A DNA stretch of 64,000 bases from Bog-473 sp963840245 (GTDB lineage: Bacteria; Actinomycetota; Acidimicrobiia; Acidimicrobiales; RAAP-2): NCBI GenBank assembly GCA_963840245.1, contig CAWIYI010000015.1, forward strand, positions 1 through 64,000, read 5' to 3'. The notes beneath the pieces are model-generated. The model was not told the DNA's origin, ran no database searches, and saw nothing but the letters and a program-made list of their open reading frames with translations. Within the stretch, counting starts at the first letter, position 1. Every line of letters begins with the position of its first letter. Both the position numbers and the translations under genes were made by a program. Of this stretch, positions 18,370-27,448 are shown piece by piece.

Positions 18370-19334
18370 GTGACCTCTCCCTCCTTGGCGCCGCTTCCTG
18401 CCCTGGTGGGCACCCTGGGCGACAGCAGCCAGGTCGACCAGGGAGGGGGCTGGCTCTACCACCTCTTGATCAAGTTCGGCGTCAGCCCCGACACCGCGTC
18501 GACGGTGACCGACCTGATCGTGCGCCCGCTCTCCATCCTGATCGTCGTCGTGGTGGCACTCATCGTGGCCCGTTTGGGAAGCCGGGTGATCCGCCGCGTC
18601 CTCGAACGCGTGGCCAACCAGGCGGCGAACCGTTCCGGCTCCACCCGAGCCGGGGCACGCGTGGCCACCATGTCGGGAGTGGTCGCCAACGTCTGGCGAT
18701 TCTTCGTCTTCGTCGTGGCCGGCGCCATCGTGCTCGGCCTGCTCGGCGTCAACCTGACGCCCCTCCTCGCCAGCGCGACCATCATCGGCGCCACGCTGGG
18801 ATTCGGTGCCCAGCAGATCGTGCGCGACTACTTCTCGGGGATCCTCATGACCATGGAGGACCAGTACAACGTCGGTGACTCCGTCACGATCGGCGACGTG
18901 ACCGGGGTCATCGAGGAGGTCACCATGCGCCTGACCCGCTTCCGCGGCGTGGACGGCACCATGTTCATCATCCCCAACGGGGACATCCGCCTCATCGGCA
19001 ACCTCTCACGCGGCTGGGCCCGCGCCATCGTCGACCTCACGCTGCCCGGGGAGAGCGCCGGCCACCTCGAGGCCGTGCGCCATGTCATCGCCATCGCCGC
19101 ACACGCGGTGGCGACGGAACCCGCCTTCGCCGCGCACTGCACCGAACCACCGACCGTGGTCGGATTGCAGTCGGCCGATGCCACGACGATCACCCTGCGG
19201 GTGACGTTGCTCACCGTCCCGTCCCAACGCGATGCGCTGACCCGAGCCCTGCGGGAGGCGACGCTGGAGGCGCTGGCGCAGGCCGCGTTGTGGCCGGCCG
19301 CCGTCGAGCCCCCGGGACCGCCCCGACTTCGTGA
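18370..19334 (+). CDS. Small-conductance mechanosensitive channel, MscS family (3' end uncertain)
   Basis: MscS-type channel of about 320 residues. A membrane segment at about 52-75 is followed by another near 108-128, then the pore-lining helix and beta domain in the order LLASATIIGATLGFGAQQIV, RDYFSGILMTMEDQYNVGD, TRFRGVDGTMFIIPNGDIRL and IGNLSRGWARAIVDL. The protein opens in response to membrane tension. The GTG at 18370 is chosen because translation before it is not protein-like. After residue 310 the frame stays open through the whole of aroE on the other strand, which is unlikely to be real. A stop in the next frame at 19332-19334 just before the aroE end is the probable true end, implying another indel. 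Confidence 0.83.
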
Positions 19335-19359
19335 ACCGAGGGTCGCAGACTCCGGGGAC

Positions 19360-20277
19360 TCAGCTCCCGGGGCGATCGACCGCCTCGGCCGCCTGCCACA
19401 TGGCCTCGACCGGTGGCACCGCGCCGGTCCACAGGGCCAGTTGCGCGGCGGCCTGGTGCACGAGCATCCCCAGGCCATCGACGCTGCGGGCGCCGGCGGC
19501 AGCCGCCTGGACCAGCCAGGGCGTCGGCCGCGGGACGTAGACCAGGTCGGCGGCCACCTGGCCGGCATGGAGCAGTTGGGGTGCCACGAGCCACGGCCCC
19601 GCGGCGCCGCCCGTCATGCCGACCGGCGTGGCGTTGACGACCAGGTCGGCCGATCCGACCGCCTCCGCCAGGTGGTGGGCGCCCTCGGTCACCACCGACC
19701 CGACCGCACCGGCCAACGCCGCCGCCGCCGTGGCGCGATCGGGCGTCCGGTTGAGGACGGCCACCTCGCTCGCCCCGGCGTCGGCCAGGGCCAGCACAAC
19801 GGCCCGGGCGGCCCCGCCGGCGCCGATCACCAGGCACCGCTTCCCGGCGGGTGTGAAGGCCGCGCCACGGGCCAGGGAGGCCACGAACCCCGCACCGTCG
19901 GTGTTGGTGCCGAGGAGCACCCCGTCCGTGTTGACGATGCAATTCACGGCACCGAGCCGGCGCGCCACCTCGGTGCAGTCGTCGACCAGGGCCGCCACGT
20001 CGGCCTTGTGCGGCATCGTCACGGACAGGCCGCTGATGTCGGCTCGGCGCATGGCCGCAAGTGCGCCGGCCGCCTGGCCCGGCGCCACCTCGAAGGCCAA
20101 CGACCGCCAGGTGTCGCCCAGTCCGAGCGCGGCGAAGGCGGCGTCGTGCAGCAGAGGCGACAGCGAATGGGCGACCGGGCTGCCGATCACCCCGACCAGT
20201 CGCGTGTCGGGCCCGGCCTCCGCCCGCGCCCCGTCCATGGTCACGCCCGGGCCCGCAGCCGGCTCAGGGGAGGCCAC
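19360..20277 (-). CDS. aroE: Shikimate dehydrogenase
   Basis: A 305-residue enzyme that reduces 3-dehydroshikimate to shikimate with NADPH. The substrate-binding start is GVIGSPVAHSLSPLLHDAAF; the catalytic Lys lies in SVTMPHKADVA and the Asp in GTNTDGAGF; the nucleotide-binding loop is CLVIGAGGAARAV, followed by VLNRTPDR, the NADP-selecting stretch. VNATPVGM and GLGMLVHQAAAQLALWTG complete the pattern. The GTG at 20277 overlaps the mltG stop by 14 bases; an ATG at 20238 is the alternative start. It is the last gene of the alaS-ruvX-mltG-aroE series, a common actinobacterial order. Confidence 0.95.
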   Translation of the reverse strand: MASPEPAAGPGVTMDGARAEAGPDTRLVGVIGSPVAHSLSPLLHDAAFAALGLGDTWRSLAFEVAPGQAAGALAAMRRADISGLSVTMPHKADVAALVDDCTEVARRLGAVNCIVNTDGVLLGTNTDGAGFVASLARGAAFTPAGKRCLVIGAGGAARAVVLALADAGASEVAVLNRTPDRATAAAALAGAVGSVVTEGAHHLAEAVGSADLVVNATPVGMTGGAAGPWLVAPQLLHAGQVAADLVYVPRPTPWLVQAAAAGARSVDGLGMLVHQAAAQLALWTGAVPPVEAMWQAAEAVDRPGS

Positions 20278-21454
20278 GCGACTTGGCCAGCCGCTCGTTG
20301 GCCAGCTGCTGGGCGAAGGTGTCCGAGAAGGCCATCGTCCCGTCCTTCTTGACCAACACGAAGTACAGCCAGCTCCCGGGGGGCGGATGCACCGCGGCCT
20401 CGAGCGCTTCCATGGAGGACATGCAGATGGGCGTCGGCGTCAGGCCGTCGTTGAGATAGGAGTTGTACGGGGACTGGATCTTGAGGTCCTTCGACGTCAC
20501 CGGCCCTCCGTCCTGACCCAGCGCGTAGAGCACCGTGGAGTCCATCTGGAGCGGGATGCCCTGGGCCAGCCGGTTGTAGATGACCCGTGACGTGTCGGGC
20601 ATGTTGACCGCGATGTAGCCCTCTTTCTCCACGATCGAGGCCACCGTGACGACCTGGTAGGGCGTCATCCCCAACGCCGCCGCCGAGGCCGTGCTGAGAC
20701 CGGCACCCTGCGCATCGTGGTCGAAGCGCTGCACCATGTCCGTCAGGATCGTGGTGTCGCTCTCACCGGGGAGGACGAGGTAGTTCCCGGTGCCGAGCAA
20801 CCCCTCGAGGTTGTCGGAACCCGGTGGTGAGAAGACCGAGTGCACGGCGCCGCTGGCCGCCGTCTTCTCGAAGCCACCCCCGGCATGGCCGGGCAGGCTG
20901 TCGACCTCTTGGGCCACCTCGGAGAGCGTGAAGCCGGGACGGACATCGACCGGATAGATGTTCGGGCCCGCGGCCAGGATCACCCGCACATCGGAGAACG
21001 CCAGGTTCTGGTGCAGGGCATAGCTACCCGGGAGAACGGTCGGCATGCCATGGAGGACCTCCGAGACCTGGAACGCGAGCGAGCTCCCGATCACGTGGTG
21101 CTGGCTCAGCGCGTCGACGATCGCGCTGGTCGACTCGCCCTGGTGGACGGTGACCACGACTTGCGGTCCGGCCGGGCCCAGCGCATGAGACTCCAGCTCG
21201 TACCAGAGCACGAAGGCAAGGACGAGGACGAGCAGGCCACCGCCCACAGCCGCCAGGACCCGGCGGCGGCGGCGCACCCGGGCCGAACGGGCCGCGCGGC
21301 GCCCTGTCCGGCTCCGGCTCTCCGCGCCGGCCTCATCGTCGTCGGCCGCGGGTGCCGACCGCGGCTCCGGCTCCGGCTCCGGCGACGGCCACGGCAGGTC
21401 CTCATCGCCCTCATCGCCCTCGCCACCGTCGAACGGTCCCGTGGGCCCGCTCAT
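20264..21454 (-). CDS. mltG: Endolytic murein transglycosylase
   Basis: A 396-residue YceG/MltG protein that cleaves nascent glycan strands and so sets strand length. A long cytoplasmic, acidic Pro-rich segment (residues 1-60) with a basic patch leads to one membrane anchor (VLAAVGGGLLVLVLAFVLWY, about 64-83), a LysM-like region and the catalytic domain. The catalytic Glu lies in VVTVASIVEKEGY; SRVIYNRLAQGIPLQMDST and SPYNSYLNDGLTPTPI are typical of the family. The ATG at 21454 forms an ATGA overlap with ruvX and is preferred over the GTG at 21469. Confidence 0.94.
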   Translation of the reverse strand: MSGPTGPFDGGEGDEGDEDLPWPSPEPEPEPRSAPAADDDEAGAESRSRTGRRAARSARVRRRRRVLAAVGGGLLVLVLAFVLWYELESHALGPAGPQVVVTVHQGESTSAIVDALSQHHVIGSSLAFQVSEVLHGMPTVLPGSYALHQNLAFSDVRVILAAGPNIYPVDVRPGFTLSEVAQEVDSLPGHAGGGFEKTAASGAVHSVFSPPGSDNLEGLLGTGNYLVLPGESDTTILTDMVQRFDHDAQGAGLSTASAAALGMTPYQVVTVASIVEKEGYIAVNMPDTSRVIYNRLAQGIPLQMDSTVLYALGQDGGPVTSKDLKIQSPYNSYLNDGLTPTPICMSSMEALEAAVHPPPGSWLYFVLVKKDGTMAFSDTFAQQLANERLAKSRGLP

Positions 21455-21900
21455 GCGTTGTCCAGCCACGCCTGGAGCAGCACCATGGCCGCCGCGCTGT
21501 CGACCACCTTGCGCGCCGCCTTGCCGGTACGCCCCGCCGCCCGCAGCGAACGCTCGGCCTCGACCGTGGTGAAGCGCTCGTCCGCCGTCTCGACCGACAC
21601 CCCGAGGGGCTCGAGCAGTTCCCGCAGGGCAGCCGCCTCATGGAGGGCCGAACGGGCGGCCGGCCCGACCTGACCCGAGAGGCTCAGCGGCAGCCCGACC
21701 ACCACCGTCGCCGCCTCGACCTCGCGCACCGCGTCCACCACGGCATTCCGGTCGCGTACAGGGTCACCGCTGCGCTCGATCGTCCCCCACGGGCTCGCCA
21801 GGCTGCGCCGGCTGTCGCTGTAGGCCACGCCGATCCGCCGTGCCCCGAGATCCAGCGCGGCCACCCGGCCCGGGCCGCGCCCGGCCCCGTCGTCGCTCAC
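21451..21900 (-). CDS. ruvX: RuvX/YqgF Holliday-junction resolvase-like protein
   Basis: A 149-residue RNase H-fold protein. The first acidic residue is in AALDLGARRIGVAYSD, followed by VVGLPLSLSG, DERFTTVEAE (second acidic site) and KVVDSAAAMVLLQAWLD (third acidic site). YqgF takes part in pre-16S rRNA 5'-end maturation in E. coli and has been proposed as a junction resolvase. It starts with GTG overlapping the alaS stop by four bases and ends in an ATGA overlap with mltG, so it is coupled on both sides. Confidence 0.94.
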   Translation of the reverse strand: MSDDGAGRGPGRVAALDLGARRIGVAYSDSRRSLASPWGTIERSGDPVRDRNAVVDAVREVEAATVVVGLPLSLSGQVGPAARSALHEAAALRELLEPLGVSVETADERFTTVEAERSLRAAGRTGKAARKVVDSAAAMVLLQAWLDNA

Positions 21901-24476
21901 GCGGACAGAAGCCGCTGCGCCTCGGCCAGCGCCGCCTCGATCTGCGACGGATCCCTCCCTCCCGCCAGCGCCACCTCGGCCGAGCCGCCGCCCCCGCCGC
22001 CGACCATGGCGCCCAGCGTGCGCACCAGCTGGGTGGCGTCGGGCGTCCCACCGGTGGCGGCCACGATCGTCGCCTTGGTCCCGTCGGGCGAGCCACCGAG
22101 GACCACGGCGCGCACCCCGTCGTGGCGCAGGACGGTCTGGGCCAGGGTCCGCAGGGCATCGGGCTCGACGTTGTCACGGCGCGCCACGACGACGCCGCTG
22201 TCGGCCACGGCCGCCTCGGCCAACCCCTTGGCCTCCGCCTCGTTCGACTGCTGACGCAATCGCGCCAGCTCCCTCTCGGCGTCGCGCTGGCGTTCCGCCA
22301 GGCGGCCGATCGCCGCCACCAACTCGTCGGGCTCCGTGCGCAGCAGGTCGGCCGCCGACTGCACCAGGCGCTCCCGCTCGAGTGCCCGTTCCAGGGACGC
22401 ATGGCCGGTCAGCGCGAAGATCCGCCGCGTGTTCGACCCGATGGACCCTTCCGAGACGAGCGTGATGGGGCCGATCTGCCCCAGCGAGTCCACGTGGGTG
22501 CCACCGCAGAACTCCAGCGACGTGGACCCCGCCCGCACGACGCGCACCGACGAGCCGTACTTGTCGCCGAAGAACGCGATGGCGCCCATGTCCTCGGCCT
22601 CCTCGCGCGACGTCTCGGTGGTCTCGACCCCCACGTCGGTCAGCACGGCGTTGTTCGCCCGCGCGAAGACCTCGTCGAGCTCCGCCGCGGTCGGCTGCTC
22701 ATGGTGGGAGAAGTCGAAGCGGAGGTACTCCGGAGCCACGAGCGAGCCCTGCTGGCGCACGTGGTCGCCCAGCACGGCCCGCAGCGCGGCGTGCAGCAGG
22801 TGCGTCGCGGTGTGGTTGCGCCGGATGGCCTCCCTGCGCTCCCCGTCGATGGTGGCCAGCGCATCCTGTCCCGCCCGCATCTCGCCACTCAGCCGGGCCC
22901 GGTGCGCCACCAGTCCCGGGACGGCCAGCACCGTGTCGCTGACCTCGGCGATGCCCGTCTCGGTGACGATCGTCCCGGTGTCGCCGACCTGCCCACCGCT
23001 CTCGGCGTAGAACGGCGTGCGGTCCAAGAAGATCTCGACAACCGCGTCCCCGTCCCCCTCGGCGCTGTCGTTCTCGAGCACGGCGACCACCTGGGCGGGC
23101 ACCTCGTAGTTCTCCTGACCGCGGCCGACGAACGACGTCGGCCCCTCGGCGTCGAGCAGGGCCCGGTAGGCGGCCTCGTCACCGGCACGCGAGGACCTGG
23201 CCGCCGCCCGTGCCCGCTCCCGCTGCTCGGCCATGGCCGCGTCGAAGCCGGCCCGGTCGACCTCCACCCCCGCATCGCGCGCCAGCTCCTCGGTGAGCTC
23301 GACCGGGAAGCCGTGGGTGTCGTGCAGGGTGAAGGCCACGTCGCCCTCGAGCATCTTCGTCCCGGTGGCGAACGCCTCTTCCAGCCGGCTCAACCCCGCC
23401 CGCAGCGTGCGGTCGAACCCGGCCTCCTCACGCGCCACCACGTTGACGATGAGATCCTGCTGCGTCCGCAACGCCGGATAGGCCTCGCCGAGGACCTCGG
23501 TCGCCGCCTGCACCAACGTCGCGCCGATGGGCTTGTCCACCCCGGCCCGGCGGGCGGCCAGGACGGCGCGGCGCACGACCCGTCGCAGCACGTAGCCGCG
23601 GCCCTCGTTGGCCGGCAGGACGCCGTCGGCCACCAGCATGGAGAAGGCCCGGCCGTGGTCGGCGAGCACCCGCAGCGCGACGTCGGTCGCCGCGTCGGTC
23701 CCGTAGGCGGTGCCGAGGACGGAGGCCGCCGCGTCGATGATGGGCACGAACAGGTCGGTGTCGAAGATCGAATCGTGCCCCTGCAACACGGGGAGGATCC
23801 GCTCCAACCCCGCGCCGGTGTCGATGTTCTTGCGCGGCAGGTCGCTCAGGGTGCCGTCGGCCTCCCGGTTGTACTGCATGAAGACCAGGTTCCAGATCTC
23901 GACGAAGCGGGCGTCGCCCCCGTGCTTGGGGCCGCCCTCGTGCCCGTAGGCCTCGCCGAGGTCCATGAAGATCTCGGAGTCCGGGCCGCAGGGACCGGTG
24001 TCGCCCATGGTCCAGAAGTTGTCCTCGTCGCCCATGCGCTGGATGCGCTCGGGCCGCACGCCGACCTCGTCGATCCACAGCTGCTCGGCCTCCTCGTCGC
24101 TCTCGTGCACCGTGACCCAGAGGCGGTCGCCATCGAGGCCGAAGACCTCGGTGAGGAGCTCCCAGGCCATCGGGATGGCCTCTGCCTTGAAGTAGTCCCC
24201 GAAGCTGAAGTTCCCCAGCATCTCGAAGAAGGTGCAGTGGTAGGTGTCGGTGCCGATGATCTCGATGTCGGGGGTCCGGAAGCACTTCTGGATCGAGGTG
24301 GCCCGAGGCCACGGCGGCGGTTCCTCGCCTACGAAGTACGGCTTGAACGGCACCATGCCCGCGATGGTGAAGAGGACCGAGGGGTCGTGCGGGATGAGGC
24401 TGGCGGAGGGGACGACGCTGTGGCCCCGATCGGCGAAGAAGCGCGTGAAGGCCGCCCGCAGTCCGTTGGCGTCCAT
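21897..24476 (-). CDS. alaS: Alanyl-tRNA synthetase
   Basis: A full-length 859-residue AlaRS, uninterrupted. The class II catalytic core is residues 1-240 (HSVVPSASLIPHDPSVLFT, PFKPYFVGEE, TSIQKCFRTPDIEIIGTD, TGPCGPDSEIF, FVEIWNLVFMQY). The tRNA-recognition part follows to about 460. The editing domain has the zinc site in NHTATHLLHAALR and CGGTHVDSLGQIG. The C-Ala domain ends with the Gly-rich VGGGGGGSAEVALAGG. No frameshift occurs in 2.6 kb, unlike several neighbours. It lies 70 bases after the S53 peptidase gene and is coupled to ruvX. Confidence 0.98.
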   Translation of the reverse strand: MDANGLRAAFTRFFADRGHSVVPSASLIPHDPSVLFTIAGMVPFKPYFVGEEPPPWPRATSIQKCFRTPDIEIIGTDTYHCTFFEMLGNFSFGDYFKAEAIPMAWELLTEVFGLDGDRLWVTVHESDEEAEQLWIDEVGVRPERIQRMGDEDNFWTMGDTGPCGPDSEIFMDLGEAYGHEGGPKHGGDARFVEIWNLVFMQYNREADGTLSDLPRKNIDTGAGLERILPVLQGHDSIFDTDLFVPIIDAAASVLGTAYGTDAATDVALRVLADHGRAFSMLVADGVLPANEGRGYVLRRVVRRAVLAARRAGVDKPIGATLVQAATEVLGEAYPALRTQQDLIVNVVAREEAGFDRTLRAGLSRLEEAFATGTKMLEGDVAFTLHDTHGFPVELTEELARDAGVEVDRAGFDAAMAEQRERARAAARSSRAGDEAAYRALLDAEGPTSFVGRGQENYEVPAQVVAVLENDSAEGDGDAVVEIFLDRTPFYAESGGQVGDTGTIVTETGIAEVSDTVLAVPGLVAHRARLSGEMRAGQDALATIDGERREAIRRNHTATHLLHAALRAVLGDHVRQQGSLVAPEYLRFDFSHHEQPTAAELDEVFARANNAVLTDVGVETTETSREEAEDMGAIAFFGDKYGSSVRVVRAGSTSLEFCGGTHVDSLGQIGPITLVSEGSIGSNTRRIFALTGHASLERALERERLVQSAADLLRTEPDELVAAIGRLAERQRDAERELARLRQQSNEAEAKGLAEAAVADSGVVVARRDNVEPDALRTLAQTVLRHDGVRAVVLGGSPDGTKATIVAATGGTPDATQLVRTLGAMVGGGGGGSAEVALAGGRDPSQIEAALAEAQRLLSA

Positions 24477-24546
24477 CGCTCCAGCCTACCGGGGCGAAAA
24501 ACGGCTCCGGGGCCGCTCCGGCGTTCGAAAAGGCCCTGGCCCGGGC

Positions 24547-27448
24547 TCAGGCCGACGACATCCCCACGATGGGCCTGTTGAGGTGGATGCTGCCGGTCGA
24601 CCCGAAGAACAGCGAGTCGCCGTAGCTGAAAATGCCCCCGTCGGACGCCACCAGCCAGTAGCCGCCGGAGTCAGGCGTGGCGGCCATGCCGACCACCGGC
24701 TTGTTCAGGTGGAGCGAGCCGGCCGAGCCGTAGAACCGCGCGCTCCCGAAGGTGAAGATGCCTCCATCGGCAGCCACGAGCCAGTAGCCGCTGCCGCCCG
24801 GCCCGGCCGCCATGCCCACCACGGGCGAGTTCAGGTGAAGAGAACCGGTCGACCCCGCGAACGGCGCGTCGCCAAAGGCGAAGATCCCTCCGTCGGAGGC
24901 CACCAGCCAGTAGCCCCCGCCGTCGGGCGTGGTGGCCATGGCCACGATGGGCTTGTTGAGGACGATCCCACCGGTGGACCCGAAGAAGCGCGCGCTGCCG
25001 AAGCTGAAGATGCCGCCGTCGGAGGCCACCAGCCAGTAGCCGCGACCGTCGGGCGTGGCGGCCATGCCGACGATCGGCTTGTTGAGGTGTTGCCCGCCCA
25101 TGGAGCCGAAGAAGCCGGCGTCGCCGAAGTCGAAGACGCCGCCGTCGGAGGCCACCAGCCAGTAGCCGTTGGTGCTGGGCGTGTCGGCCATGCCGACGAT
25201 CGGTGCGTTCAGTTGGATGCCGCCCGTGCTCCCCCAGAAGCCGGCGTCACCGAAGTCGAAGACGCCGCCGTCGGAGGCCACGAACCGGTAGCCCTGACCA
25301 CAGTTGAGGTTCCCGCCGAAGCCGTAGCGGTCGGCGCCGGTCTGCACCGAGACACCCTGTGAGTTCGCCACCGTGATGTCGACGCACGTGGGGGCCTGGG
25401 CGCTGGGCGGGAGGACCGTGAGGGAGGTCTCGGACTGAGAGACGATGCGGCCGGCGCCCACCGACCCGAAGGTGACCGAGGTGGCGTTGGCGAAGCCACC
25501 CCCGGAGATCGTGACGGCCCCACCCCCGCTGACCGGACCCGAACTGGGGCCCACTCCCGCCACCGAGGGGCACCCGTCCGCGCCCTGCAGGGCGATGGCG
25601 AGGTTCTGGTCGACGGGCGTGCCCAGTCCGCTGGCGGCGTCGAAGCCGGGCGCCGCGGGGAAAAGCCCGCCGTTGGTATCGGTGAGATCGTCGTTGCCGG
25701 CCGTGATGTCGGTGAAGGTGGCGGCGTTCGCCTGTTGCGCCGCGTAGAGCGCGGGACCGACGCGGCCCAAGGGGCGGGAGCAGCCCTGGTTCGTGTCGGC
25801 GAAGAGGCCGGCATTGGTGGGCGCGGCGACACTGGTCCCACCGAACGCGCTCCAGCTACCGGCGTAGAAGGCGGCCACGCTCCCCGCCGCGGGGTCCGAC
25901 GGGTAGGAGAAGTCCGGGACCGCCCGGCAGGCGCTGAGCCCGCACGGTTTCGTCTCGCCCACGGCGGAGGGCTGCCCGGGAGGGGCGGGCCACTCGACGG
26001 AGTAGCCCCCGCCGCCCGCACCCCTGTTCCCGAAGGCGCACCCAGAGACGTTGGCGCCCGAGACCAGGCAGTCGTTCCACACCGATTGCGCCGACGCCGA
26101 CAGGCTCGGCAGGGAAGTGCCGCCGGCGCTCACGACATCGGGCTGCGCCCCGGGGTCGTCGACGGCCAGCGCGGTGTTGGTGACACCAGTCCTGGGGTTG
26201 TCGCAGTCCTCCGAGCCCGAGTCCCCCGACGCCGCGATCACGGTCTGCCCCTGCAGGGCCATGCGCTGGAAGATCCCGTTCTCGGTCTGGAGGTCGCCGG
26301 GGACGACGTCGGCCTCGCAGTCCCCCCAGCTCGTGGTCACGACCTGGGAGCTGTCGTCGCTGGCGATCCGGTTGTAGAGGTCGAAGGCCTGGGCGTCGGT
26401 GCCGTTGGGCGCCTCGTAGACGACGAGGGAGGCGGAAGGGGCGTTGACGGCGGCGAGCTCCGTATCGAGGGCGGCCTCGCCCCCGCCCTGGGGCGCACCC
26501 CCTGCCCCACCGTCGACGAGCACGTTGCGGATGGGGTTGCTCAGTCCGTAGCACGACTCGAAGCTCGCGAAGTCGCTCGACAGGTAGTTCTCGAACTCGA
26601 CGACCGCGATGGACTGCCCGATGCCGGTGCGGCCCTGCGCGAAGAGCTGGTCCAGTCCGAAGACGGAGGCCATCTGCGTCGACGTGTAGCTCCCGGCGAA
26701 GGCCACGCCCTGGGCCGCGGGGCAGGCCTGGGGCGACGCGGCGTGCGAGACCTCGGTGTTGCTCTGTGCGCCCGCGCCCGCGCCCGCGGCGCGCGGCAGC
26801 GGCGGCGGCGGAAGGTCCGGATTCCGGCGACCCGCTCGTCGACGGGTGGGCCTCCCGGAGCATGGAGTGCTCGGAGAACAGTCCGTCGAGGCCGACCACG
26901 CCGGTCACCACGCCGGCGAGGGAGGCGGGGATCTGCGGGGACGCCGTGTTCACGACGGCCCGGGCGGACTCACCCGGCGCCTGGACGGTCTCGAGCGGTG
27001 TGCCGAGCGCGGCCGCGACCACCGAGGCCGTGCCGCTCACCGGCAACAAGTTGCTCCCGGGGTCGGGCGTCCCCACGTTCAGCCCGACACTGCGCAGGAC
27101 GGAGGACGCCTCGTCCACCGCGTCCGGGCTCGGCCCGTAGGCGGCCGCGAATTGCGACGACGTCAGATAGTGGTGGTAGTCGGGTGAGCCCGGAGTCGAC
27201 ACCGCGGCGACGGCTTGGGTCAGGCCGGCGGCGTTCTGGCTCGCGAGCACCACATCGAGGTTGAGCACCTGGCCGGCGGGGGCCGCGCCGAGCTGCTGGG
27301 CGCCGGCGGGCAGCTCGGGTGGCGCCTGGGCCAGGTTGATCCGACCGGGTGTCGCGGCGCCGGCGCCGGCGCCGGGGGCCAACGCCCCCGCCAGCAGCGC
27401 CGCCGCGCCGAGCGCGGCGCCGACCAGGGCCGCAGCACCCAGCTTCAC
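24547..27448 (-). CDS. Secreted S53 (sedolisin/kumamolisin-type) peptidase with C-terminal repeat domain (one frameshift)
   Basis: Predicted secreted serine-carboxyl protease of about 966 residues when restored. Order: signal peptide (hydrophobic 5-25, then AAT), activation prodomain (about 40-200, with DYHHYLTSSQFAAAYGPS), a Gly/Ala/Arg-rich linker, S53 catalytic domain, an IPT/TIG-like domain (VAGVGPSSGPVSGGGAVTISG) and six 42-residue repeats. Catalytic residues are visible as Glu and Asp in GEAALDTELA, Asp in IAASGDSGSEDC and Ser in AFGGTSVAAPTNAG. The frame breaks near 26765-26800 in a GCGGGC repeat between prodomain and catalytic domain. Its GTG overlaps the rarA stop by four bases. S53 enzymes usually work at low pH outside the cell. 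Confidence 0.9.
24550..25293 (-). repeat. Six tandem 42-residue (126-base) repeats
   Basis: The end of the S53 peptidase consists of six units with the consensus GYWLVASDGGIFxFGDAxF, then xGSxGxxxLNxPIVGMAxTPDG. The first five are exactly 42 residues; the last is cut short after GMSSA. Units differ at about a quarter of positions, so they are old rather than freshly expanded. The aromatic/Gly pattern suggests beta-structure, possibly a propeller-like or cell-surface binding module. Similar GYWLVASDGG units occur in other secreted actinobacterial proteins. Confidence 0.93.

Noticed and set aside
21840..24581. 913-codon plus-strand frame opposite alaS
   Set aside because: Shadow frame; alaS on the minus strand has every catalytic and editing motif.
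24550..25293. CRISPR array (regular 126-base repetition)
   Set aside because: The period is an in-frame protein repeat with diverged copies, not short identical repeats with unique spacers.
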